Assembly (NCBI GenBank): GCA_045577615.1
Contig: JAZNIT010000011.1
Coordinates: 1 to 5,758, forward strand
Direction of reading: 5' to 3'
Length of the DNA stretch: 5,758 nt
Source: RGIG2206 sp045577615
GTDB taxonomy: Bacteria > Bacillota > Clostridia > Oscillospirales > Acutalibacteraceae
In this document: in pieces, positions 1-5,477 of the stretch
Position numbering within the stretch: position 1 is the first letter of the stretch
Layout: each line of letters starts with the position of its first letter
Made by a program: the position numbers and the translations under genes
The notes under the pieces: generated by a model
Databases searched by the model: none
Seen by the model: the letters and a program-made list of their open reading frames with translations, nothing else
What the model was told of the DNA's origin: nothing

Positions 1-558
1 ATCAACGTACTGTACAGTGTCGGTGCCTGATTTGGCTTCCCAAAAAAGTGTAATGGTCTTTGTTGCAGGATCATATGAAAGTTTGTATGAAGTTTTTGCT
101 GATCCTGTTACAGTTGCACCTACAGTTCCGGTTGCAACAACATCACCATCAATCATAATAACGTGATCAAAAGTGCTTCCGTTCTTGATCATAGCTACAG
201 AAATGTTACCAACTTTTGCGCCGTGATATTTGCGGTTTACCCCATAGTTAGAAGGGTCCCACCAACACTCATAAGTATAGCTGAGATCAAAGCCGTTGGT
301 AAGAACAAAATTGTTTTTGTATGTAGCTGAACCATCCAAAGCCTGACCGCCGCCACCGTCTTTAAGGTTCAAGCCACCATTTGAATCAATCTTGGCATAT
401 TCAGAGAAGATCCAGTCCTCTGCAACAGCCGGATTGGTTGTCCCGTCAAACTCAAAGCCGGTGCCAACTAAGGCCTCGTTTTCTGCTGCCATAGCAAGTA
501 CGGGTACCATCGAGAACACCATACATACTGCAAGCAGCATTGCAAGAATTTTCTTCAT
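1..558 (-). CDS. Secreted protein of unknown function, N-terminal part (3' end outside window)
   Basis: An open frame runs from an ATG at 558-556 to the window edge without a stop, giving 186 visible residues. The start is set by AAGGAGG at 572-566, seven bases upstream. Residues 1-25 are a classic Sec signal peptide: MKK, then a hydrophobic core, then an Ala-Met-Ala cleavage region followed by ENEA. The mature part is rich in Gly, Thr, Asn and aromatics and low in charge. It has alternating beta-strand-like stretches (YKNNFVLTNGFDLSYTYECW, then FDHVIMIDGDVVATG, then YKLSYDPATKTITLFW). This pattern recalls concanavalin A/LamG-type jelly-roll domains of clostridial surface proteins, but that is inference from texture only. 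The missing C-terminus would decide whether it is a carbohydrate-binding protein, an adhesin or a wall-anchored protein. It is its own transcription unit, with a promoter at 669-641. Existence of the gene is certain; function is unknown. Confidence 0.85.
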   Translation of the reverse strand, partial: MKKILAMLLAVCMVFSMVPVLAMAAENEALVGTGFEFDGTTNPAVAEDWIFSEYAKIDSNGGLNLKDGGGGQALDGSATYKNNFVLTNGFDLSYTYECWWDPSNYGVNRKYHGAKVGNISVAMIKNGSTFDHVIMIDGDVVATGTVGATVTGSAKTSYKLSYDPATKTITLFWEAKSGTDTVQYVD

Positions 559-634
559 GCGTTTTCCTCCTTATTTAAGGGGCTTTGCGCCCCTGATTTA
601 TTAAGATAGGCGCACAGACTATGCGCCACTCTGT
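559..634 (-). promoter_or_regulatory. 5' UTR of the secreted-protein gene with two hairpins
   Basis: Two short inverted repeats lie between the promoter and the start codon. The first in the transcript is GGCGCA/TGCGCC (609-614 with 622-627, loop 7). The second is AGGGGC/GCCCCT (578-583 with 589-594, loop 5). The second ends five bases before AAGGAGG (572-566), leaving the ribosome binding site single-stranded. Neither is followed by a T-tract in the minus direction, so they are not terminators. A role in mRNA stability or ribosome access is inference. Confidence 0.5.
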
Positions 635-640
635 GTTACA

Positions 641-669
641 AGTATAGCACATTGTCAAATTCTTTGCAA
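641..669 (-). promoter_or_regulatory. Sigma-A promoter of the secreted-protein gene
   Basis: Read on the minus strand there is a -35 TTGCAA (669-664), exactly 17 bases of spacer, and a -10 TATACT (646-641) with an extended -10 TG one base upstream. Expected transcription start is near 634, giving a leader of about 75 nt. Confidence 0.75.
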
Positions 670-788
670 TCAGTTAACCCATGGGCAAAATAACAGAAAA
701 AAAGTCGTGGGCTTTGTGCATTTGTTACAAACTCGTGAACAAACGGCTTTTTTCGATAGTGTTTTCAACAAATTATTAACAATAGATT

Positions 789-965
789 AACGGTTTTGGC
801 CCGTTATTCTGAGCGAATGCGAGGCTGAGGAATTGTAAGCCTTCCTCCGGGAGGAAGGGGGACCGCTTGCGGTGGAAGGAGCCTGCGCCGCTTCAACTCC
901 GTTCGATTTTCATTGTGCCGCACTCTCCCTCAGTCGCTCCGCGACAGCTCCCTCCCGGAGGGAGC
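789..965. repeat. Composite GC-rich palindromic intergenic repeat
   Basis: The stretch contains successive inverted repeats: AACGG/CCGTT (789-793, 801-805), CCTTCCTC/GAGGAAGG (840-847, 851-858), ACCGC/GCGGT (862-866, 869-873), GTCGC/GCGAC (933-937, 941-945) and GCTCCCTCC/GGAGGGAGC (947-955, 957-965, one-base centre). The motifs ATTCTGAGCGAA near 805 and CTCCCTCAGTCGCTCCGCGA near 925 resemble short dispersed repeats I associate with gut Clostridia genomes. That family assignment is from memory and was not searched. No ORF with a ribosome binding site lies here. The region sits between the end of mgtE and the promoter of the secreted-protein gene and differs sharply in composition from the AT-rich DNA at 670-790, in which I see nothing definite. 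Confidence 0.6.
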
Positions 966-968
966 CAA

Positions 969-995
969 TAAAAAAGCCTCCCAAAAGGGAGGCTT
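969..995 (-). terminator. Rho-independent terminator of mgtE
   Basis: On the minus strand AAGCCTCCC (995-987), loop TTTT, GGGAGGCTT (982-974) form a perfect 9-bp stem running into a T-tract (975-970). It begins four bases after the mgtE stop codon. Confidence 0.9.
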
Positions 996-998
996 GCA

Positions 999-2324
999 TT
1001 ATAATATAGCGGTGGCGATGGCGAAATAAATCATCAGAGATATTGCATCCACCACGGTGGTGATAAAGGGGCTGGCCATAACTGCAGGGTCAAAGCCAAT
1101 CACCTTGGCCAGTATGGGCAGCAGACTGCCCACCGTTTTGGCCACGATTATGCTTACAAGCAGGGTTGCGCTTACAACCGCTGCAACCATTACCGACGGG
1201 CGGTCCACAATCATAAGCTTGACAAAGGTTACGACCGCCATTGTAATACCGCACAGCAGGGCAACACGTATCTCTTTAAAAAGCACGCGGAACCATTGCT
1301 TGACCTGAATCTCACCAAGGGAGAGGCCGCGCACTACAGTAGCAGAGGTCTGACCGCCTGCGTTACCGCCCGTGTTCATAAGCATAGGCATAAAGGCAGC
1401 TAAACCAAAGGCTGTCAGCGCCGTTTCGTATCGGGTAATTATCATACCCGTAAAGGTGGACAGCAGCATAAGCAATATCAGCCACACCACGCGGGTGCGC
1501 CAGGACTCGAATACACCCGTTTTCATATAAGGCTTGTCGGTAGGGGTGATAGCCGCCATACGCTCGATATCCTCGGTGGCCTCTTCTTCAATAACGTCCA
1601 TTGCGTCGTCGAAGGTTACGATGCCCACCAGTCGGCCCTCGCTGTCAACAACGGGTGCGGCCAACAGGTCGTACTTTGAGAATTTCAGCGCAACCTCTTC
1701 CTTATCCTCAAGGGTTGTGACCGAAATGTAGTTGGTCTGCATTATTTCGTCGATAAGGACGTCAGGCTCCGCCAGCATTAAATCCTTGGCAGTAACCACG
1801 CCGATAAGTCGGCTGAAGCCATCCTTAACATAGCATTTATAGACCGTTTCTTTATCAAGCGCTCGACGACGGATGGCCGAAAAGGCATCCTCAACCGTTA
1901 TGCCCGATTTAAGAGATACAAACTCGGTGGTCATGATGCTGCCTGCACTATCCTTGGGGTATTGAAGCAGCTGATTTATAATCTGTCTGGTGTCGGCATC
2001 GGTCTGTGCAAGAATTCGGCGCACAACATTGGCCGGCATCTCTTCAATCAGGTCGACGGTATCGTCCATATACAGCTCATCGAGCACCTCTTTAAGCTCG
2101 TTGTCGCTGAAGCTGTTTATCAGCGCGGTGCGGGTGTCGCCCTCAAGCTCAACAAACACCTCTGCCGCCAAATCGTTGGGCAGCATTCGAAAAAGCAGGC
2201 AGGCCTGCTGCTCGCTGACCTCACCAATCCATACCGCTATATCGGCAGGGTCCTCTGCCAAAAGCAGCTCTCTGATTTGCTTGAACTGCTTGGTTTCAAG
2301 CAGCTCCAAAATTAACTCTAACAT
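999..2324 (-). CDS. mgtE: MgtE-family magnesium channel/transporter
   Basis: This 441-residue inner-membrane protein takes up Mg2+ (and possibly other divalent cations such as Co2+). The length matches the usual MgtE of about 450. Order of parts: an acidic superhelical N domain (about 1-125); a CBS pair starting at AGSIMTTEFV (about 127-190) and continuing to VGIVTFDDAMDVIEEE (about 195-248); a connecting plug helix rich in acidic residues (about 245-275); then five transmembrane helices (about 277-440). Signature stretches are PMLMNTGGNAGGQ (313-325) and FDPAVMASPF (411-420), followed by TTVVDAISL. The Asp at 426 corresponds to the pore-lining Asp of TM5 in characterised MgtE. The ATG at 2324-2322 is chosen because AAGGAGGG lies eight bases upstream (2340-2333). 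An in-frame TTG at 2345 would put the Shine-Dalgarno inside the gene. It is monocistronic between its own promoter and terminator. In the family, the N and CBS domains close the pore at high cytosolic Mg2+. Confidence 0.96.
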   Translation of the reverse strand: MLELILELLETKQFKQIRELLLAEDPADIAVWIGEVSEQQACLLFRMLPNDLAAEVFVELEGDTRTALINSFSDNELKEVLDELYMDDTVDLIEEMPANVVRRILAQTDADTRQIINQLLQYPKDSAGSIMTTEFVSLKSGITVEDAFSAIRRRALDKETVYKCYVKDGFSRLIGVVTAKDLMLAEPDVLIDEIMQTNYISVTTLEDKEEVALKFSKYDLLAAPVVDSEGRLVGIVTFDDAMDVIEEEATEDIERMAAITPTDKPYMKTGVFESWRTRVVWLILLMLLSTFTGMIITRYETALTAFGLAAFMPMLMNTGGNAGGQTSATVVRGLSLGEIQVKQWFRVLFKEIRVALLCGITMAVVTFVKLMIVDRPSVMVAAVVSATLLVSIIVAKTVGSLLPILAKVIGFDPAVMASPFITTVVDAISLMIYFAIATAIL

Positions 2325-2332
2325 AACAAAAA

Positions 2333-2360
2333 CCCTCCTTAACAAAAACAGTTAAGAGGG
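2333..2360 (-). promoter_or_regulatory. Hairpin sequestering the mgtE Shine-Dalgarno
   Basis: On the transcript, CCCTCTTAAC (2360-2351), a 7-base loop, and GTTAAGGAGGG (2343-2333) pair along ten positions with a single bulged G. The second arm contains the entire AAGGAGGG ribosome binding site of mgtE, so the hairpin would block initiation when folded. The pairing is seen directly in the sequence; a regulatory function is inferred. No T-tract follows, so the mode would be translational. Confidence 0.65.
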
Positions 2361-2374
2361 CATAAATTCACTTT

Positions 2375-2480
2375 ACAAAGGCGATGTTAAATTACAGAGT
2401 CGGCGCGTACCGATTCTGTCAAAACAGAGCCTGTAAAATTAAATTTTTGCCCCGCACTACTGCCAGCGTCCACGCCTTGT
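2375..2480 (-). ncRNA. Structured mgtE leader region (candidate cis-regulatory RNA)
   Basis: In the RNA, ACAAGGCG (2480-2473) can pair with CGCCTTTGT (2383-2375) with one bulged base, closing a region of about 90 nt. Inside it a 10-bp hairpin forms from ACAGAATCGG (2419-2410) and CCGACTCTGT (2403-2394), with one G-U pair and a 6-base loop. A competing short pairing is possible because TCTGT just upstream (about 2429-2425) can also pair with ACAGA of the first arm. I looked for the M-box core (a GGTGAGGCTCC-like element) and did not find it. This could be an undescribed leader or chance structure. Confidence 0.35.
2387..2473 (-). CDS. Possible 28-residue leader peptide upstream of mgtE
   Basis: A GTG at 2473-2471 is preceded by AAGGAG (2488-2483) at a good distance of nine bases and opens a frame of 28 codons ending in TAA at 2389-2387. 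The peptide begins MDAGSSAGQKFNF and ends VRADSVI. It is hydrophilic, has no signal or membrane segment, and I recognise no family. It lies wholly within the mgtE leader, between the promoter and the Shine-Dalgarno hairpin, and its codons cover the 10-bp hairpin at 2419-2394. A translating ribosome would therefore disrupt leader structure, as with attenuation-type leader peptides. A short GTG frame with a ribosome binding site can also arise by chance, so confidence is modest. Confidence 0.35.
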   Translation of the reverse strand: MDAGSSAGQKFNFTGSVLTESVRADSVI

Positions 2481-2533
2481 CACTCCTTCGTTTTTATAGT
2501 ATTGCCTTTTTTTCACAAAATAGGTCCTTGGTT

Positions 2534-2562
2534 ATAATAACTCCTTGTCAACCACAAGTCAA
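2534..2562 (-). promoter_or_regulatory. Sigma-A promoter of mgtE
   Basis: On the minus strand there is a -35 TTGACT (2562-2557), a 17-base spacer, and a -10 TATTAT (2539-2534). Expected start is near 2527, giving a leader of about 200 nt, unusually long for a simple gene. The spacer contains TTGTGGTTGA, which recurs at 2677-2686. Confidence 0.75.
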
Positions 2563-2601
2563 GAGTTTTTTGTCTATTATTAATAATATATACAATATTA
2601 A

Positions 2602-2628
2602 ATGTACGCGCGCACGCGCGCGCGCGCG
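2602..2628. repeat. Alternating purine-pyrimidine (CG) tract
   Basis: There are 27 bases of unbroken purine-pyrimidine alternation, nearly all CG steps from 2607 onward, with further CG steps to 2636. Such tracts favour left-handed Z-DNA under negative supercoiling. It is directly preceded by very AT-rich DNA including a perfect 14-bp palindrome, TATTATTAATAATA (2575-2588). An open frame passes through it (Arg-Ala repeats) but has no ribosome binding site and is not counted as a gene. Confidence 0.8.
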
Positions 2629-2663
2629 AGAGCGCGATACATTAAAAGTATTATGTCAATCTG

Positions 2664-2685
2664 CAACCACCAAATATTGTGGTTG
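2664..2685. repeat. Inverted repeat CAACCAC/GTGGTTG
   Basis: Perfect 7-bp arms (2664-2670 and 2679-2685) surround an 8-base AT-rich centre. The right arm with its flanks, TTGTGGTTGA (2677-2686), is identical to the spacer of the mgtE promoter read on the minus strand (2557-2548). It could be a protein-binding operator or an RNA hairpin; the sequence does not distinguish them. Confidence 0.5.
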
Positions 2686-2689
2686 AAAA

Positions 2690-3140
2690 CCTATATATGC
2701 AAAAATGGGGAATCGGCACGATTTTTTGACGAAAAAATGCTCCTTTTGCCCCTTTTTGATAGAGAAAGTGGAGGAGAGAGTCATTTTTTCGCTGACATTT
2801 TTTTACAAATCCCCCCTCCGAAGGAGATTTTTTATTTCTATTTTGGAATAATATCCCCGTTTTTTAAGATTTTTTTAAGGCGAGCGCGCTTCAAAAGGGG
2901 CAATTTTGTCAGCATTTTACAAATTTGGGGGTGTCGGAAACCTCGCCAGAGGGCATAACCACGCGGTTTTCTGGGTTTTGACCCCCTCTGTGACAAAACT
3001 CTGTAGGTTTGCACAAAGAAAAATAAGACTTTTTTTGCAAATTCAGAAAAGGGGAGGGGTTATTTTTAAAATTAGGGGTCAAAAATCGGGGGCTTTGGGG
3101 TGTTTTTAGTCAAAATGCACAAAGGTGCCCTATTCGAAGG
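2690..3140. other. Gene-free T- and G-run-rich intergenic region
   Basis: I find no frame with both a ribosome binding site and protein-like composition here. The DNA is dominated by T runs and by runs of G on the plus strand. Four-or-more G runs cluster at 3051-3054, 3056-3059, 3075-3078, 3088-3092 and 3097-3100. A small CTCC-GAA-GGAG stem followed by ATTTTTT (about 2816-2833) could act as a weak plus-strand terminator. TTTTGACCCC (2976-2985) and GGGGTCAAAA (3075-3084) form a 10-bp inverted pair about 90 bases apart. It may be a decayed region or a regulatory spacer. Confidence 0.6.
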
Positions 3141-3142
3141 GG

Positions 3143-3171
3143 TTGACATTATACAAACTTTTGAATATAAT
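3143..3171 (+). promoter_or_regulatory. Consensus sigma-A promoter of the 3D-domain gene
   Basis: TTGACA (3143-3148), exactly 17 bases, then TATAAT (3166-3171): a perfect match to the consensus at both hexamers. Expected start is near 3178. The roughly 78-nt leader holds a 15-bp palindrome, AGGCAAA-A-TTTGCCT (3201-3215). Confidence 0.92.
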
Positions 3172-3256
3172 CCCTCTTGCTGAATAAAAATACTACTGGC
3201 AGGCAAAATTTGCCTTTGTGCAATGGCCCGCTAAAAAAGTTAAGGAGTTCGGTTTT

Positions 3257-4327
3257 ATGAAAGGACTGAAGCATCTGATTCGCGCATTTAAATATGTGTC
3301 AAAGCCCATGATGATGCTGGCAGCTATCACCGCAATCGCAATTTTTTCAGTTTCAATATTAAGTGTGTCAACCAAGGCTGTGTCTATCCATGACGGCAAG
3401 CAGGTACAGACTGTTTATACCTTGAGCAGCAAGCCCGACGACATTCTTGACGCTGCAGGCGTTGAGTTGGGCAGCAAGGATGAGTACACCTTCTCAGGTA
3501 TTGAAGGCGGCGACGGCAAGATTACCTTGCTGCGCGCTTTCCCCGTGACCGTAGACGCTTACGGCAAGACCTACACCGTCGAAACCACCGGCGGTACCGT
3601 TGCAGACGCACTTAAAGCTGCAGGCATTACCCTTAGTGATGAGGATTTGCTTAATTTCTCTAAAGAGGATACTCTCAAGTCGGGCATGGCCATTGCCGTT
3701 ACCGACATTGAGTACAAAACTGAGGCAAAACAGGTTGCCCTTCCCTTTTCCACCAAGGTTGTTTACAACAATCAGCTTGAAGAGGGCAAGGTTACTCTGA
3801 AAGAGGGCTCTCAGGGTGTAAAGGTTATCTCTTACACCTATAAATTCGTTGACGGTCAGCTGGTTGACACTCAGATCACCGACGAGGTCGTTACCCTACA
3901 GCCCGTTGACGCCGTTAAAACCGTGGGCACCAAGAAGAAACCCACCAACACCTACAAAAACAGCAGCGCAAAATACGTGTCGGGTCTTGTTCCCGCACAG
4001 GATTTTGAGCTTGATAAGAATGGCGTGCCCGTAAAATACAGCAAAAAGATTTCGGGCAAGGCATCTGCCTATTCAGGCGGCGGCGTTACCGCTACCGGCA
4101 AGAGCGTTCGCACCGGCTACGTTGCCGTTAACCCCAAGCAGATACCCTATGGCTCACGCCTTTTCATCCGCTGTCAGGACGGCTCTTATATCTATGGCTA
4201 CGCCGTTGCAGAGGATACCGGTGGCTTTACCAAAACCACCGACCGCATCGTCGACCTCTATTTCCCCACCAGTGCACAGTGCAAAACCTTTGGTGTAAGA
4301 TACGTCGATATTTACGTATTAAGCTGA
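3257..4327 (+). CDS. YabE-like DUF348/G5/3D-domain cell-wall protein (putative lytic transglycosylase)
   Basis: This 356-residue protein has a short basic N-terminus and one membrane segment (about 17-37), acting as an uncleaved anchor or signal. Two DUF348 repeats follow (about 41-80, VSIHDGKQVQTVYT; about 96-150, VTVDAYGKTYTVETTGGTVADALKAAG is the typical pattern, shown here in part). Next come a G5 domain (about 153-225) and, after a Lys/Thr/Ser-rich linker, a C-terminal 3D domain (about 266-355: AYSGGGVTATGKSVRTGYVA, IPYGSRLFI, AEDTGGF, DRIVDLYF, FGVRYVDIYVL). This order matches Bacillus YabE and related peptidoglycan-active proteins. The 3D fold is an MltA-like barrel, so murein cleavage at the cell surface is expected. 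The first conserved Asp of the domain is Asn here (Asn292 in AVNP); Asp320 and Asp333 are kept. The start is ATG 3257, with AAGGAG at 3242-3247; an in-frame ATG at 3218 lacks a ribosome binding site and would hide this one. It is monocistronic. Confidence 0.9.
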   Translation: MKGLKHLIRAFKYVSKPMMMLAAITAIAIFSVSILSVSTKAVSIHDGKQVQTVYTLSSKPDDILDAAGVELGSKDEYTFSGIEGGDGKITLLRAFPVTVDAYGKTYTVETTGGTVADALKAAGITLSDEDLLNFSKEDTLKSGMAIAVTDIEYKTEAKQVALPFSTKVVYNNQLEEGKVTLKEGSQGVKVISYTYKFVDGQLVDTQITDEVVTLQPVDAVKTVGTKKKPTNTYKNSSAKYVSGLVPAQDFELDKNGVPVKYSKKISGKASAYSGGGVTATGKSVRTGYVAVNPKQIPYGSRLFIRCQDGSYIYGYAVAEDTGGFTKTTDRIVDLYFPTSAQCKTFGVRYVDIYVLS

Positions 4328-4332
4328 TTTTT

Positions 4333-4370
4333 AAAGCATCCTTTGAGTGTCAAAGGGTGCTTTTGCTTTT
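4333..4370 (+). terminator. Rho-independent terminator of the 3D-domain gene
   Basis: AAAGCATCCTTTGA (4333-4346), a 3-base loop, and TCAAAGGGTGCTTT (4350-4363) form a 14-bp stem with one U-G pair, followed by TTGCTTTT. It starts six bases after the stop codon. Confidence 0.88.
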
Positions 4371-4384
4371 AAAGAAAATTATGC

Positions 4385-4413
4385 TTGACAAATTGATTTG
4401 GGTGTGTTACAAT
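4385..4413 (+). promoter_or_regulatory. Sigma-A promoter of the rplU-prp-rpmA operon
   Basis: TTGACA (4385-4390), 17 bases, TACAAT (4408-4413), with a TG one base before the -10 (extended -10). Expected start is near 4420. It is the only promoter seen before the three genes. Confidence 0.88.
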
Positions 4414-4419
4414 GCTAAA

Positions 4420-4500
4420 GCCGCATATTCCGGGCTTATGCAAGTGGGTTTTCCCCGCCCGAGCGTAGCGAGTCTATAATAAAGGCAGGTGCCAGAAAGA
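4420..4500 (+). ncRNA. Probable ribosomal protein L21 leader (autoregulatory 5' UTR)
   Basis: The roughly 80-nt leader folds into several helices: GCATA/TATGC (4423-4427, 4437-4441), or alternatively CGGGC/GCCCG (4431-4435, 4457-4461), and GGC-AGGT-GCC (4484-4493) just before the start codon. The last element places the only Shine-Dalgarno-like bases (AGGT) in a hairpin loop. Position directly upstream of rplU and the general layout fit the L21 leader family described for Firmicutes, where L21 is thought to bind its own mRNA. The family match is from memory and needs a covariance-model search. Confidence 0.55.
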
Positions 4501-4812
4501 ATGTACGCAGTTATCGTAACCGGCGGCAAACAGTACAAGGTTAGCGAGGGTGACGTTATCTACATCGAAAAGCTCGATGCAGAGCAAGACGCTCAGATCA
4601 CCTTTGACCAGGTTATTGCCGTAAATGATGACAACGGTCTTAAGGTCGGTGCTCCCTATGTTGAGGGTGCAAAGGTCGAGGGAACTGTTCTCAAGCAGGG
4701 TAAGAACAAGAAAATCATCGTTTTCACTTACCGTCCCAAGAAGGGCTCAAAGCGCAAGCTCGGTCACAGACAGCCCTACACAAAGGTACAGATCAACAAG
4801 ATCGCCCTTTAA
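4501..4812 (+). CDS. rplU: 50S ribosomal protein L21
   Basis: This 103-residue protein has the normal length for bacterial L21, which binds 23S rRNA in the large subunit. The N-terminus MYAVIVTGGKQYKV is the family hallmark. The C-terminal YRPKKGSKRKLGHRQPYTKV carries the basic rRNA-binding signature ending in GHRQPYT. The start at ATG 4501 gives the canonical MYAVI terminus; an in-frame GTG at 4489 would add four residues not typical of the family. There is no strong Shine-Dalgarno: only AGGT within a small hairpin 10-13 bases upstream. That fits a leader-controlled gene. It is first in the operon with prp (9-base gap) and rpmA. Confidence 0.98.
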   Translation: MYAVIVTGGKQYKVSEGDVIYIEKLDAEQDAQITFDQVIAVNDDNGLKVGAPYVEGAKVEGTVLKQGKNKKIIVFTYRPKKGSKRKLGHRQPYTKVQINKIAL

Positions 4813-4821
4813 TTAACCACT

Positions 4822-5143
4822 ATGACAAGTGCTGTATTCTTCACTAAACAGGGCCAAATATGCGGGTTTCGCATTTCAGGCCATACCGACAACGCAGGCA
4901 GCGACGAGGCTCGTCTGGTTTGCTCGGCGGTGTCATCAGCCGCGTATATGGCGGCCAACACCATTACCGAGGTTGTCGGCGACACACCGCAAATATCAGT
5001 CAGCGACGGCAAAATGTCCCTTCTTCTTGACGGGGCCGTTTCCCAAGGCGCACAGGTTGTGCTTGACGGGTTGCAGCTGCATATGAGCGGTTTGCAAGAG
5101 CAGTACCCCAATTTCATCCACATTAAAATGGAGGTGCAACATG

Positions 5144-5151
<8 letters not shown>
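4822..5151 (+). CDS. prp: Ribosomal-processing cysteine protease Prp (YsxB family)
   Basis: This 109-residue protein has the usual size for Prp, which removes the N-terminal extension of L27 so that the 50S subunit can mature. The predicted catalytic pair is His21 in ISGHTDNAG and Cys34 in ARLVCSAVSSAA; the Gly-His and Val-Cys contexts are typical. The His-Cys separation appears one residue longer than I recall for the Staphylococcus enzyme, and the Asp normally three residues before Cys is Arg. These are probably lineage variation. Position between rplU and rpmA is the classic Firmicutes arrangement. No Shine-Dalgarno is visible before the ATG, nine bases after the rplU stop, so translation is probably coupled to rplU. 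Its last eight bases overlap rpmA. Confidence 0.93.
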
Positions 5152-5428
<277 letters not shown>

Positions 5429-5438
5429 TTAGTTTCTC

Positions 5439-5477
5439 AAAGCTCCGGGCAAAATAGGTCCGGGGCTTTAATTTTTT
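5439..5477 (+). terminator. Rho-independent terminator of the rplU-prp-rpmA operon
   Basis: AAAGCTCCGGGC (5439-5450), a 7-base loop, and GTCCGGGGCTTT (5458-5469) form a 12-bp stem with two wobble pairs, followed by TAATTTTTT. It begins ten bases after the rpmA stop. Confidence 0.9.

Noticed and set aside
575..600. Hairpin AGGGGC/GCCCCT as a terminator
   Set aside because: It lies within the 5' UTR of the minus-strand gene and has no adjacent T-tract in that direction.
2325..2345. Upstream TTG start for mgtE adding seven residues
   Set aside because: The added codons cover the AAGGAGGG ribosome binding site, and the ATG at 2324 has ideal spacing from it.
1962..2355. Plus-strand frames of 117 and 121 codons opposite mgtE
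   Set aside because: They are antisense to a well-supported gene and have no ribosome binding site or protein-like features.
2325..2530. M-box (ykoK) magnesium riboswitch upstream of mgtE
   Set aside because: Expected from the gene, but I could not find the conserved GGTGAGGCTCC-like core on the minus strand; left as an unclassified leader.
2602..2958. Plus-strand frame of 118 codons with an Arg-Ala repeat start
   Set aside because: It begins inside the CG tract, has no ribosome binding site, and its composition simply mirrors T-rich and G-run DNA; no domain is recognisable.
3218..3256. Upstream ATG for the 3D-domain gene adding 13 residues
   Set aside because: There is no Shine-Dalgarno before it, and it would include the AAGGAG that serves the ATG at 3257.
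4809..5123. Minus-strand frame of 104 codons opposite prp
   Set aside because: It is a shadow of prp, with no ribosome binding site or promoter and Cys/Ser/Arg-rich antisense composition.
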